10,558 nt of DNA from assembly GCA_050014815.1 (NCBI GenBank), contig JBEKCP010000141.1, positions 1-10,558 of the forward strand, read 5' to 3'. The translations under genes were made by a program, and so were the position numbers. Origin of the DNA: JBEKCP01 sp050014815. GTDB lineage: Bacteria; Planctomycetota; Planctomycetia; Pirellulales; Thermoguttaceae. This document shows positions 1 through 6,221 of this stretch, in pieces. The notes beneath the pieces were generated by a model. That model did not search any database. It saw only the letters and a program-made list of their open reading frames with translations, and was not told the origin of the DNA. Within the stretch, counting starts at the first letter, position 1. Each line of letters begins with the position of its first letter.

Positions 1-195
1 GTCTCGAAGGAGGGGGCTTCGGGCACGTCCGCGGGTTCGGGCGCCGTGCGGACCAAGATCCACGTCGGCGTCGGGGTCCGCCGCAGCCGCGACCGCCGGC
101 GCAACGACGTGATGGGCCGCGCCCAGCAGGTCCTCATCAGCTTCCGCTCGTACCTGATGGCCGTGCCCCTCGATGAGGACGGCCTGCCAAGGTAG
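1..195 (+). CDS. C-terminal fragment of an uncharacterised protein
   Basis: Frame 1 is open from the window edge to a TAG at 193-195 and gives the last 64 residues of a protein whose start lies outside. The tail is Gly/Ser-rich for about 15 residues, then very basic (RRSRDRRRNDVMGR), and ends with a more ordinary stretch (QQVLISFRSYLMAVPLDEDGLPR). I do not recognise the family and see no catalytic motif. The codons are GC-rich at the third position, as in the other high-GC genes here, which supports real coding. The basic patch could bind nucleic acid or be a linker, but that is a guess. The other frames here are less gene-like. Confidence 0.5.
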   Translation, partial: VSKEGASGTSAGSGAVRTKIHVGVGVRRSRDRRRNDVMGRAQQVLISFRSYLMAVPLDEDGLPR

Positions 196-278
196 ACGAG
201 CCCGAAATGACCACCCCTGCCGGTCGGGCCATCCCGGGACGCTACCACGCCTCCCGCGGTGCGTCAATGAATTGGGCA

Positions 279-416
279 TGTTGGGACTGGCAAGCTTTCT
301 TGGCAGCCGCATACCAACCCGATGCGCAAGCGAGGGCCGGTGCGAGAACCCTCGCTGGCGCTTCGGGTTGGTATATCGTTTGAAACGCCCGCCAAAAAAG
401 CTTGCCAGGCCCGGCA
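279..416. repeat. Nested long inverted repeat (REP/MITE-like palindrome)
   Basis: Two sets of arms are nested. The inner arms are 311-336 and 349-374: 26 bp each, two mismatches by hand, with a 12-nt loop. The right arm contains CCCTCGCTGGCGCTTCGGGT. The outer arms are 289-304 and 391-406, 16 bp with one mismatch, and the similarity continues outward to about 279 and 416. The inner arm resembles a palindromic sequence I remember as frequent between genes in Pirellulales genomes. No transposase is present, so it would be a non-autonomous or structural repeat. It lies between a gene end and the promoter at 493, so it could also act as a transcription barrier. Confidence 0.75.
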
Positions 417-492
417 CGTTTCTCCGACACATGCAGGTTAACACGTGACTCTATAAGAGGTTACGTTTGCGGGGAAACCCATTGCTTTCGGC

Positions 493-522
493 TTGACGCG
501 GCACTTGGGTGAAACCTATAAT
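493..522 (+). promoter_or_regulatory. Sigma70-type promoter of the lipoprotein gene
   Basis: TTGACG (493-498) and TATAAT (517-522) are separated by 18 bp, a near-consensus housekeeping promoter. The expected start of transcription is near 529, giving a leader of about 175 nt before the ATG at 705. I found no riboswitch or strong terminator in 530-690, which is an AT-richer stretch (around 585-635) within GC-rich DNA. Together with the palindrome at 279-416 this accounts for the gene-free stretch 196-704. Confidence 0.65.
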
Positions 523-704
523 TCGCCCCCGTTTGCCGAACCAGGCCCGCAAAAACCGCGCCGCCGGCAAATTCCGCCAAGAACGAATAAACAAGACAAT
601 CGTTCAAGTTCGATGTAACGAGTAGCGGTAACTAATCCGTCGAGACCCCGGGGGCCCAGGGAAGGGCACTCCGGTGGCGGAACACAGTCATGGAAGGACT
701 GGAT

Positions 705-2258
705 ATGAAGCGTAGCCGTTTGACGCGGGGCGCGTGGGTGGGATTGGCCGTCCTCGGACTGGCCGGCTGCCAGAGCGGATCGGGCTCCTGGTGGTCCAAC
801 CCGTTCAAGTCATCCAACAACAGCACGACGGCCCCGTCGGTAGCCGCGGCGCCGGTCACGCCGTCGCAGACCACGACAACGCCGCCCGGCGGCACGGCTT
901 ATGCCGGCGCGACGCAGACGCCGACGAGCTCGTCGCTGGCGGTCTACCCCAGCACCCCCGCGAGCTACGGGTCCCCAACCGGTTATGGCAGCCCCTCCAC
1001 GACCGCCCCCTCGTACGGGACGACCTCCAGCCCGTACAGCACCCCCAACTATGGGGCCACGGCCACCACAAGTCCGTATAGCACGCCGAACTATGGTGCT
1101 CCGGCCTCCACAAGCCCCTACAGCACACCCAACTATGGCGCCACGGCCTCGGCCAACCCGTATGCGTCGGCGAGCGGCATGCCGGCCTCCGGCCTATCCA
1201 GAAGCTCGCCCTACGCTGCGGGCACGTCGAGCCCCTACGCCGCGACGGCCTCCAACCCCTATGCCAACTCGTCGCCGTCTCCTTACCCGGCAACGTCCAC
1301 CAACCCGTACGCCACGACGTCCGCGAATCCTTATTCATCGGGCACGAGCAGCAGCCCCTATCCTTCGACCTCAACGCCGTATGCCGCGACCACATCGGGC
1401 GCGTCGCCCTACGCCGCATCGACCGCCTCGCCGTACGCCGCGTCGGGCGCGTCGCCTTACGCGGCGCCGGGGTACGGCGGCTCGGCAGCCGGCACGGCTT
1501 CGGCACCGCAGAGTTATTACGGCACCAGCGGCGTGGCCGGCACGGCCAATCCTTACGCCGGCGGCACAGCGACCGCGCCGGGCAGTGCGTCGGGCAATCC
1601 CGTCCGGCCCGCTTCTGCCTCCGCACCGGGCGCCGATCCTTATGCCGGCAGTAACCAGTACGGCAGCACGACCAGCAGTGGCAACCCCTACTCGACGCCG
1701 GCCGCCTCGACGGCCGACAGCCGGTCCGGCGTGACGGCCTCCCCGGTGAACTACGCGACGCCCGCCCCGCCCGCCACCGATTTCCGCAACGCCACCGGCA
1801 CGCCGTCCAGCGGCAGTCCCGCGGCCGGCGGCACCGGCTCGGGCGCGTCCGGCTCGACCGGGTATGCCCCGGGCACCAATGGCTACAACCCCGGCTCGCA
1901 CGGCTACCGTCCGGGCGCCACGCCCTACACGCCGGGCAACAACGGTTATACGCCGGGCAGCAATGGCTATACGCCGGCGGGCACGGCGCCCTACCAGTCG
2001 CCGGCCGATGCGTACAAGTCGCCGGCCAACCCCTATTCGTCCTCCACCGCCCCGGCGCCCACCAGCAGCACCGCGCCGCCCGCGGGCAGCCCCAACGATC
2101 CGCCTCCGTACCGGCCGGGCAGCACCGCCGGCGCCGGCGACTTGACGCCCGGCAAACCGGCCGCCTTGAGCACATCGACGCCTGCCACTTCCGGCGGCCC
2201 CGTGGACTCCGGCTCGGCGGTATATCCTGCCAACTACACCCAGGGCGCCACGCGGTAG
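705..2258 (+). CDS. Low-complexity Pro/Tyr/Ser/Thr-rich lipoprotein
   Basis: The ATG at 705 is preferred over the in-frame ATG at 690 because GGAAGGA (692-698) sits 6 nt upstream of it. It gives 517 residues starting MKRSRLTRGAWVGLAVLGLAGC, a classic lipoprotein signal with lipobox LAGC and acylated Cys22. The mature chain is almost entirely low complexity. About 22 X-P-Y triplets (SPY, NPY, TPY) occur by hand count. Three tandem 14-residue units lie near residues 109-150, and six heptads of GY-x-PG type lie near residues 386-427. No globular domain or enzymatic motif is visible. Known family logic: lipidation anchors it in a membrane. Inference: a flexible, Tyr-rich envelope or surface protein, perhaps structural or adhesive. 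It has a strong promoter of its own and converges with the next gene. Confidence refers to coding and lipoprotein status; the function is unknown. Confidence 0.85.
   Translation: MKRSRLTRGAWVGLAVLGLAGCQSGSGSWWSNPFKSSNNSTTAPSVAAAPVTPSQTTTTPPGGTAYAGATQTPTSSSLAVYPSTPASYGSPTGYGSPSTTAPSYGTTSSPYSTPNYGATATTSPYSTPNYGAPASTSPYSTPNYGATASANPYASASGMPASGLSRSSPYAAGTSSPYAATASNPYANSSPSPYPATSTNPYATTSANPYSSGTSSSPYPSTSTPYAATTSGASPYAASTASPYAASGASPYAAPGYGGSAAGTASAPQSYYGTSGVAGTANPYAGGTATAPGSASGNPVRPASASAPGADPYAGSNQYGSTTSSGNPYSTPAASTADSRSGVTASPVNYATPAPPATDFRNATGTPSSGSPAAGGTGSGASGSTGYAPGTNGYNPGSHGYRPGATPYTPGNNGYTPGSNGYTPAGTAPYQSPADAYKSPANPYSSSTAPAPTSSTAPPAGSPNDPPPYRPGSTAGAGDLTPGKPAALSTSTPATSGGPVDSGSAVYPANYTQGATR
1029..1154 (+). 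repeat. Three tandem 42-bp coding repeats in the lipoprotein
   Basis: Units at 1029-1070, 1071-1112 and 1113-1154 each encode a variant of SPYSTPNYGATATT. The units differ mostly at third codon positions (for example CCG/CCC and TAC/TAT), so the duplication is not very recent and the peptide seems to be kept. Confidence 0.85.
1860..1985 (+). repeat. Six tandem 21-bp repeats (GYxPGxx heptads)
   Basis: Six 21-bp units encode GYAPGTN, GYNPGSH, GYRPGAT, PYTPGNN, GYTPGSN and GYTPAGT. The regular Gly-Tyr-x-Pro-Gly spacing suggests a beta-turn or elastomer-like segment. This is inferred from composition only. Confidence 0.8.
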
Positions 2259-2333
2259 CAGGTTCTCCGCTACGCTGCCGCCGTTAGCCCGGAGTATTCA
2301 TGGGCACGGCATAGGGGCGCAGTGTGCTCGACA

Positions 2334-3947
2334 CTAGATGTTGGTATGGCTCGGCCTCGAGCCCTCGACGGCCCACAGATACCGTTGCGAGGCAACGTAG
2401 AGCGTGCCGTTGGCGACCACCGGCATGGACCTGATTTGCGACCCCAGCCGGATCGTGTCGAGAACCTTGAGCTGCTTCCCGGCAGCCAGCACCCACAAGC
2501 CCTTGCGGGTCCCGACAAAGACCTTTCCGTCAACGACCAGCGTCGAGGTCCAGATGTCGGTCATGCAGTCATAGACCCAATAGCAATAGCCCGTCTCGGC
2601 GTCGAGGCAATGTACGCGGCCGGGCATGTCGGCCGCATAGACCAGACCATCGGCGATCGAAACCGACGACAGGCTCCGGTCGATCTTGTCATAGGACCAT
2701 ATCTTGCCGCTCGTGGTGATGTCGCCGGTCTTGGTGGCGTCGATGCACGCCAACAGGCCGCGGCCGCGGCCGTGTTGCGGGTCCTGGCCGATGGCCACGT
2801 AGACGCGGTTCTTGTAGAACGCGGGCGTGCCGATGATCTCGCAGGGAGACGCGAACTGGCCGTCGTCCAGGTTCCCGCGGTTCTCACGCCTGTCGCCGCT
2901 CCAGTAATCTATGGGTGTGCCGGACGGGTCCCGGCGATACGGAGCGGTGCAGTCGTAAGACCAGACCTTGTGCAGGAATCCCCGGCTGCCGCCGGTCGAG
3001 CCGAGCGCGTCGAAAGCGTAACATACCCCGTCGCCGCCGCCGAAAAAGACGAGCGGCCCCGCCCCGACCCGTCCCGCCGACGGCGACGACCACTGGCCGT
3101 GAAACGTGCGGGCGCCCATTCCTTCATTGTCGGTGGCCAGGAGCCGACCCGTCCTCTTGTCCAGGGCGATCAGGCTGGGGGCCGAGGGAAACGGCGGCTT
3201 CTTGTGATCGACGCCGTTTGCCGTGCCAACGTACACCACGTCTCCGTGGACGAGCACGGAACTGGCAGCGGCGTCATGGGGAAAGACCGGCAAAGCGGCC
3301 ATGTCGAACCGCCAGATGACGCGGGCGTCCCGAGGGCCCGGCTCGGCGGGCGGATGCCCGGCCGGCGTCTCGCGGCGCTTATCGGTTGACGGGCCGCCGC
3401 TTCCGTCGGCCGTGCCGTTGGCGTCCAGGCAGAGGACTTCGTCGCGGTTCGACACCACGTAGACCCTGTCGCCATCGACCGCCGGCGAGGAGCAGATGCC
3501 CAATCCCATGGCGTCGAAGTCGTCGCTCTTTCTGCCCGTGGTCAAGCGCGGGACCACGAGCCGCCAGAGGAGCCGCCCGGTCGCCTCGTCCAGGCAAAGG
3601 AGCACGCCGCCGCCGGTCGGCTGGAAGCGGGGATCGTTGAGCGTGCCGTCGCTGGTGCCGATGAAGACCCTGCCGCCGGCCACCGCGGGCGAGGAGTACG
3701 TTTCGTTGCCCAGCTTGGCGATCCACCGGACGTTGCGGGTAGTTCGCAAGTCGATGCCCGAGCCATCGGACGCCTTCTTGCCGGGCACGAACGACGCCGG
3801 AATGTCCCGTTCGTCGCCGGACATGATCCGCTGCTGCGTGCCGCCCCATTGCGGCCAGTCCCTTGCATCGCAGAGGGTTGCCCATCCCAGCAGCAATACC
3901 AGAGAAGCGGAGAGCACTTGGAATCGCACTTGAATCGGCCTCGTCAT
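2334..3947 (-). CDS. Secreted PQQ-like beta-propeller repeat protein
   Basis: The product has 537 residues and starts with a signal peptide (MTRPIQVRFQVLSASLVLLLGWATLCDA), followed by DWPQWGG, a motif common just after the signal in planctomycete PQQ-like proteins. Repeated blades follow: SSPAVAGGRVFIGTSDG, SSPAVDGDRVYVVSNRDEVLCLDA, SVLVHGDVVYVGTANG, GTPAFYKNRVYVAIG, VSIADGLVYAADMPGRVHCLDAETG and STLVVDGKVFVGTRKG. These match the pyrrolo-quinoline quinone-like/BamB-type propeller repeat. Such proteins are extracytoplasmic; some bind PQQ and many are scaffolds. I cannot see the catalytic set of a quinoprotein dehydrogenase, so an enzyme role is not supported. The ATG at 3947 fixes the signal peptide, and only a weak Shine-Dalgarno (tagga) lies upstream. 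The gene converges on the lipoprotein gene with about 75 bp between them. That gap holds only a weak 5-bp stem at 2321-2335, which overlaps the stop codon. Confidence 0.88.
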   Translation of the reverse strand: MTRPIQVRFQVLSASLVLLLGWATLCDARDWPQWGGTQQRIMSGDERDIPASFVPGKKASDGSGIDLRTTRNVRWIAKLGNETYSSPAVAGGRVFIGTSDGTLNDPRFQPTGGGVLLCLDEATGRLLWRLVVPRLTTGRKSDDFDAMGLGICSSPAVDGDRVYVVSNRDEVLCLDANGTADGSGGPSTDKRRETPAGHPPAEPGPRDARVIWRFDMAALPVFPHDAAASSVLVHGDVVYVGTANGVDHKKPPFPSAPSLIALDKRTGRLLATDNEGMGARTFHGQWSSPSAGRVGAGPLVFFGGGDGVCYAFDALGSTGGSRGFLHKVWSYDCTAPYRRDPSGTPIDYWSGDRRENRGNLDDGQFASPCEIIGTPAFYKNRVYVAIGQDPQHGRGRGLLACIDATKTGDITTSGKIWSYDKIDRSLSSVSIADGLVYAADMPGRVHCLDAETGYCYWVYDCMTDIWTSTLVVDGKVFVGTRKGLWVLAAGKQLKVLDTIRLGSQIRSMPVVANGTLYVASQRYLWAVEGSRPSHTNI

Positions 3948-3963
3948 GCTTGTCGGATCCTAC

Positions 3964-3993
3964 ATCATATCGTCCCACCCCGACAAGGAGCAA
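3964..3993 (-). promoter_or_regulatory. Possible promoter of the PQQ-like gene
   Basis: Read on the minus strand, TTGCTC (3993-3988) and TATGAT (3969-3964) are 18 bp apart. Transcription would start about 10 nt before the ATG, giving a very short leader, which fits the lack of a good Shine-Dalgarno. The -35 box is weak. Confidence 0.25.
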
Positions 3994-4044
3994 CCATCCA
4001 TTTTCTGGCAGTGGGGAAGCCGGAGAGTTGTTTCCGGATTCGGC

Positions 4045-4077
4045 CACGGATGGAACACGGATCGAACACGGATGGAG
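4045..4077 (+). repeat. Three tandem 11-bp repeats (CACGGATSGAR)
   Basis: The units CACGGATGGAA (4045), CACGGATCGAA (4056) and CACGGATGGAG (4067) are contiguous. Similar CACGGAT strings recur between genes in many Planctomycetes and Verrucomicrobia, from memory. No function is inferred. Confidence 0.7.
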
Positions 4078-4126
4078 GATGGCCGGCCGAGGACCGATTT
4101 GTGTAGTGCCCATCCGACAACAACTC

Positions 4127-4184
4127 CCCTCTCCCCCTTGTGGGAGAGGGACCCGCGAGCGGGTACGCCGGGGTGAGGGCGGGC
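4127..4184. repeat. Paired-hairpin intergenic repeat
   Basis: CCCTCTCCC (4127-4135) pairs with GGGAGAGGG (4142-4150) over a 6-nt loop. A second stem, ACCCGC/GCGGGT (4151-4156 and 4159-4164), follows directly, then CGCCGGGGTGAGGGCGGG. This resembles the CTCTCCC...GGGAGAGGG...GGGGTGAGGG family of dispersed repeats seen in many bacterial genomes. It has no U-tract, so an intrinsic terminator is unlikely. With the 11-bp repeats it accounts for the gene-free stretch 3948-4268. Confidence 0.65.
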
Positions 4185-4268
4185 CGCGATGAGCCCATGA
4201 AACTATTCTTGGGCCGGTGCCTATGTTATGGTAGCGGAAATCGGGCCAATGGGTAAAATGTCATCCGG

Positions 4269-4724
4269 GTGGACCGTATCGTTGCGGAAGTTCGGCGGGC
4301 GCGTGAGCAACGCGCGGCCCGATTTGGCTTCGACGGTGAGGCGATTTTCGCGGACATCCGGTATCGCCAAGGACCAGTTATGATCATTGAGAATTCGCGG
4401 GGGGGATTTGGGGCGAAGCTTTCAATACTACAGGGCCCCAGCGGGAGGTTCGTAACAATATCAACGGCAGAAGAGGGGCTACTTTCAAGTCTGTCAACAA
4501 TGGTAATGGAGGGCATGTTCCCGTCGCTTCGCCCCTGCGCAAAAGTCATTTATTCCCGATCGTTGCGAAAATCGGATCGGCAGCAACTGCATGAGGTCAT
4601 TGTGGCAGGCATCGATCACGGGCTGGATGTCGATGGGCTGACTCTTCACGACGCGATTAACTTGGTCTGCGGTGAGCTCCAGAGGAGGGGCGCAATCTCG
4701 GAGCTAATCAATATTGCTTCTTGA
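4269..4724 (+). CDS. Small protein with an antitoxin-like N-terminal segment
   Basis: The GTG at 4269 is the first usable start after an in-frame TAA at 4254, and it gives 151 residues. The first 30 or so (MDRIVAEVRRAREQRAARFG...AIFADIR) resemble the start of small TA-associated proteins common in cyanobacteria and planctomycetes, remembered as MDPIVEEVR..REAHAARFNYDLDAIFADLK. Those proteins are usually 60-90 residues. Here the chain continues for about 115 residues that I do not recognise (GAKLSILQGPSGRFVTIS...SLRPCAKVIYSRS...DAINLVCGELQRR), with alternating beta-like and helical stretches. There is no clear Shine-Dalgarno. The next gene starts 33 bp downstream on the same strand, so the two are probably co-transcribed. 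An antitoxin or immunity role is only a hypothesis. AT content is higher than in the flanking genes, which hints at transfer. Confidence 0.6.
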   Translation: MDRIVAEVRRAREQRAARFGFDGEAIFADIRYRQGPVMIIENSRGGFGAKLSILQGPSGRFVTISTAEEGLLSSLSTMVMEGMFPSLRPCAKVIYSRSLRKSDRQQLHEVIVAGIDHGLDVDGLTLHDAINLVCGELQRRGAISELINIAS

Positions 4725-4757
4725 GGCGAAGTGTCCGACGAAAGACAAAGGTGTCAA

Positions 4758-5276
4758 ATGAAGGAAATCAAGGACAGCAAAGGCACAACGGTTCCTGTTT
4801 CCGAGGTGAAGTTCGTACACTCCGGAATCATCCTCAAGGCGCAGTCTGTCCGGCCGGGCGACCCTGATCCACAGGGCCCGTACCACTTCAGGTTCGACAA
4901 CTTTGACGGACGCCAACATTGTTCGGGGACTATCCGAATATGCAAGCCGCGGACGCCGCAAGGAGGGACCTGGAATCGAGCGTCGCTAAGCTTGCCGCGG
5001 CCCGGCACAGCGAAGGACAATGAAGCGCGGGGCGTAGAAGACGAAGGGGTGGATCAGCACCATTTTTCGTTCGACCGCCAATTTCGGGGGTCCCGCCGTG
5101 TCGCCCGCGGAGCTGCTGGCCGACGCGGGGGAGCCACTCGGCTGACGGGAGGCCGTAGGGCCGGAACTTCTCGACGTGGCGGCGGGCTTCCGGGTTCCGG
5201 GGCGGACTCCGCGGGTTCCGGGACAGTATACAGAATGACTGAACCGTCCAATGAACTGTGCATGCTGTCCCGGTAG
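4758..5276 (+). CDS. Uncharacterised protein whose 3' part runs into repeat A
   Basis: The ATG at 4758 (AAAGG at 4746-4750, 7 nt spacing) is preferred. An in-frame GTG at 4731, only 7 nt after the upstream stop, is the alternative. The product is about 172 residues. The first 90 look like a small soluble domain (MKEIKDSKGTTVPVSEVKF...HFRFDNFDGRQHCSGTIRIC). From roughly residue 100 the chain becomes Arg/Gly-rich (RRVARGAAGRRGGATRLTGGRRAG) because it reads through repeat A in a non-native frame. I infer that the original 3' end was lost or replaced and that the present C-terminus is junk, so the gene may be broken. I do not recognise the family. It shares a strand and close spacing with the 4269 gene, suggesting a two-gene unit. 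Confidence 0.45.
   Translation: MKEIKDSKGTTVPVSEVKFVHSGIILKAQSVRPGDPDPQGPYHFRFDNFDGRQHCSGTIRICKPRTPQGGTWNRASLSLPRPGTAKDNEARGVEDEGVDQHHFSFDRQFRGSRRVARGAAGRRGGATRLTGGRRAGTSRRGGGLPGSGADSAGSGTVYRMTEPSNELCMLSR
5103..5174 (-). repeat. Dispersed repeat, copy A
   Basis: This 72-bp core is about 68/72 identical to copy B by hand count. On the minus strand it encodes HVEKFRPYGLPSAEWLPRVG, and the frame stays open on both sides (NPEARR before it, QQLRGRHGG after it). It lies between the 4758 gene and the DUF4160-DUF2442 pair. The source gene is not recognised. Confidence 0.8.
5218..5273. repeat. Inverted repeat between convergent genes
   Basis: CCGGGACAG (5218-5226) is perfectly complementary to CTGTCCCGG (5265-5273) across 38 nt, with a further ACAG/CTGT pairing inside. 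It follows the stop of the DUF2442 gene on the minus strand, so it could be a transcript-end hairpin, but no U-tract is present. Confidence 0.45.
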
Positions 5277-5286
5277 CTCTCCCGGG

Positions 5287-5532
5287 CTATGCCAGCACCT
5301 TCATGTTCTCGTAGAGGAACTCGGGCGCCAAGTCGGCCCCGTTCTCCCAGACGACGGTCTGCAATTCCGGGTCCACGCGAAATCGCCTGAATTGACTCGG
5401 GTCCTTCAGCGGCCCGAACACCTCCCCATCGAGCTCGGGCTGAAGATCAATTTCGCCTTCGGCGCCGTCGTTAAATCGTAGCCAAAGCACGTAGTCACGA
5501 ACGTGCCGGGCTTCTCTGACGTGTAGGATCAT
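5287..5532 (-). CDS. DUF2442 domain protein
   Basis: The ATG at 5532 gives 81 residues starting MILHVREARHVRDYVLWLRFNDGAEGEIDL. GGAG lies 7 nt upstream, within the last codons of the preceding gene. The signature WLRFNDGAEGEIDL...LDGEVFGPLKD...FRRFRVDPELQTVVWENGADLAPEFLYE fits the DUF2442 family over its full usual length. The domain is a small single-domain protein, often encoded next to a DUF4160 gene in a TA-like pair. Here it starts 4 nt after the DUF4160 stop, so translation is probably coupled. The biochemical function of the family is not established as far as I know. The further upstream in-frame ATG at 5553 would overlap the previous gene and adds only MHPWSSV, so it is not chosen. 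Confidence 0.88.
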   Translation of the reverse strand: MILHVREARHVRDYVLWLRFNDGAEGEIDLQPELDGEVFGPLKDPSQFRRFRVDPELQTVVWENGADLAPEFLYENMKVLA

Positions 5533-5536
5533 GACG

Positions 5537-5794
5537 CTACTCCAGGGGTGCAATGCGCTTTAGCGGCCGCTTGGACACAGCCAGCGACCAGTCTTCGAGC
5601 AGTTCCGCTTTGTGCTCCACGCGCCATTCCTCAACAAGGGCAAGAGCGCGCCTCGCCATTTGCCCGGCCACTTCCCCTGTCTGGATATCCACCGTGACCT
5701 CGTCATCACCGTACTTGGCGTGGATGTGGGGCGGCACATGATCGCGCCAGAACATCGCGATGACGATACCAAAGAAACGGCTTACGACAGGCAC
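5537..5794 (-). CDS. DUF4160 domain protein
   Basis: A GTG at 5794 preceded by AAAGGA gives 85 residues: VPVVSRFFGIVIAMFWRDH, then VPPHIHAKYGDDEVTVDIQTG, ending PLKRIAPLE. The hallmarks of DUF4160 are visible: PVVSRFFGI at the start, PPHIHAKYGD with paired histidines, and the terminal LKRIAPLE. The frame is open further upstream to 5932, but that extra 46-residue extension is unlike the family and bypasses the ribosome binding site, so it is rejected. It forms an operon with the DUF2442 gene (4 nt gap). The pair occurs widely in mobile and accessory regions and behaves like a TA or paired small-protein module by context. Which partner would be toxic is not known from sequence. Confidence 0.88.
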   Translation of the reverse strand: MPVVSRFFGIVIAMFWRDHVPPHIHAKYGDDEVTVDIQTGEVAGQMARRALALVEEWRVEHKAELLEDWSLAVSKRPLKRIAPLE

Positions 5795-5939
5795 GCTCTT
5801 CCTTTCGGCACAACGTTCAGCATGGGGGGCGTGCCGGGCCGGCACGTCGCGGTCGCCCGACATTCCGCACGTTGCCATTGTAGTGCGCCGGGGCGAAATG
5901 TCCATTCCTGTGTGTTCACGCAGCGGTTTCATACGGGAA

Positions 5940-6074
5940 ATCGGCTACCCCATGCGTCGGGGTTCAGTTGATGGTCTTCGCCGGCTACGCCCCGCGGGGT
6001 TGCCCGCGCAAGTGCTGGCCGACGCGGGCGAGCCACTCGGCTGACGGGAGGCCGTAGGGCCGGAACTTCTCGAT
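5940..6074 (-). repeat. Dispersed repeat, copy B (long form)
   Basis: This 135-bp stretch matches copy D without gaps, about 128/135 by hand. The minus strand encodes EIEKFRPYGLPSAEWLARVG...LRGQPRGA then TAG, followed by a conserved non-coding tail containing CCCCGCGGGG and CCCCATGCGTCGGGG. The unit therefore spans the 3' end of a coding sequence plus downstream sequence. It separates the DUF4160-DUF2442 pair from the antitoxin unit. Confidence 0.85.
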
Positions 6075-6092
6075 TTCGTTGCGCGGCCCCAC

Positions 6093-6129
6093 TTGTGACC
6101 TGATCAATCGCCACCTATACTAACGGTGG
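6093..6129 (+). promoter_or_regulatory. Promoter with overlapping operator-like repeat for the antitoxin unit
   Basis: TTGTGA (6093-6098) and TATACT (6116-6121) are 17 bp apart. The -10 box lies inside a 5-bp inverted repeat, CCACC (6111-6115) and GGTGG (6125-6129), well placed for self-repression as in many TA operons. A second candidate is the extended -10 TGATAGAAT (6176-6184), which would give a leader of about 31 nt. Confidence 0.45.
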
Positions 6130-6221
6130 TCGCGGTCGGCCACACCCTTCCCCGGCTGTCTGAAGTGCTCGATCGTGATAGAATATGTGCAGCAACGAGC
6201 TTTCTTGCGAGGATTTCCGAC

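Noticed and set aside
856..2175. 439-codon open frame on the minus strand opposite the lipoprotein gene, plus long frames at 901-1734 (+) and 1371-1901 (-)
   Set aside because: They are Arg/Cys/Trp/Pro-rich translations of a GC-rich repetitive coding sequence, with no ribosome binding site or domain. The frame starting at 705 has a lipobox and ordered repeats.
2322..3389. 355-codon plus-strand frame antisense to the PQQ-like gene
   Set aside because: The opposite strand carries clear beta-propeller blades and a signal peptide. This frame is a codon-bias shadow.
3379..4113. 244-codon minus-strand frame overlapping the start of the PQQ-like gene
   Set aside because: It crosses the intergenic repeats and overlaps the propeller frame out of phase, with no recognisable domain.
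4127..4164. Intrinsic terminator for flanking genes
   Set aside because: The stems are good but no T-run follows on either strand, and the sequence matches a dispersed repeat type.
5795..5932. 46-residue N-terminal extension of the DUF4160 protein
   Set aside because: The family starts at the PVVSRFFG position, and an AAAGGA site precedes the GTG there. The extension is Arg/Cys/His-rich and unlike the family.
5940..6074. Integron attC interpretation of the repeat
   Set aside because: I see no GTTRRRY/RYYYAAC core pair and no strong overall palindrome. The codon-wise conservation fits a coding relic better, though the cassette-like layout remains notable.
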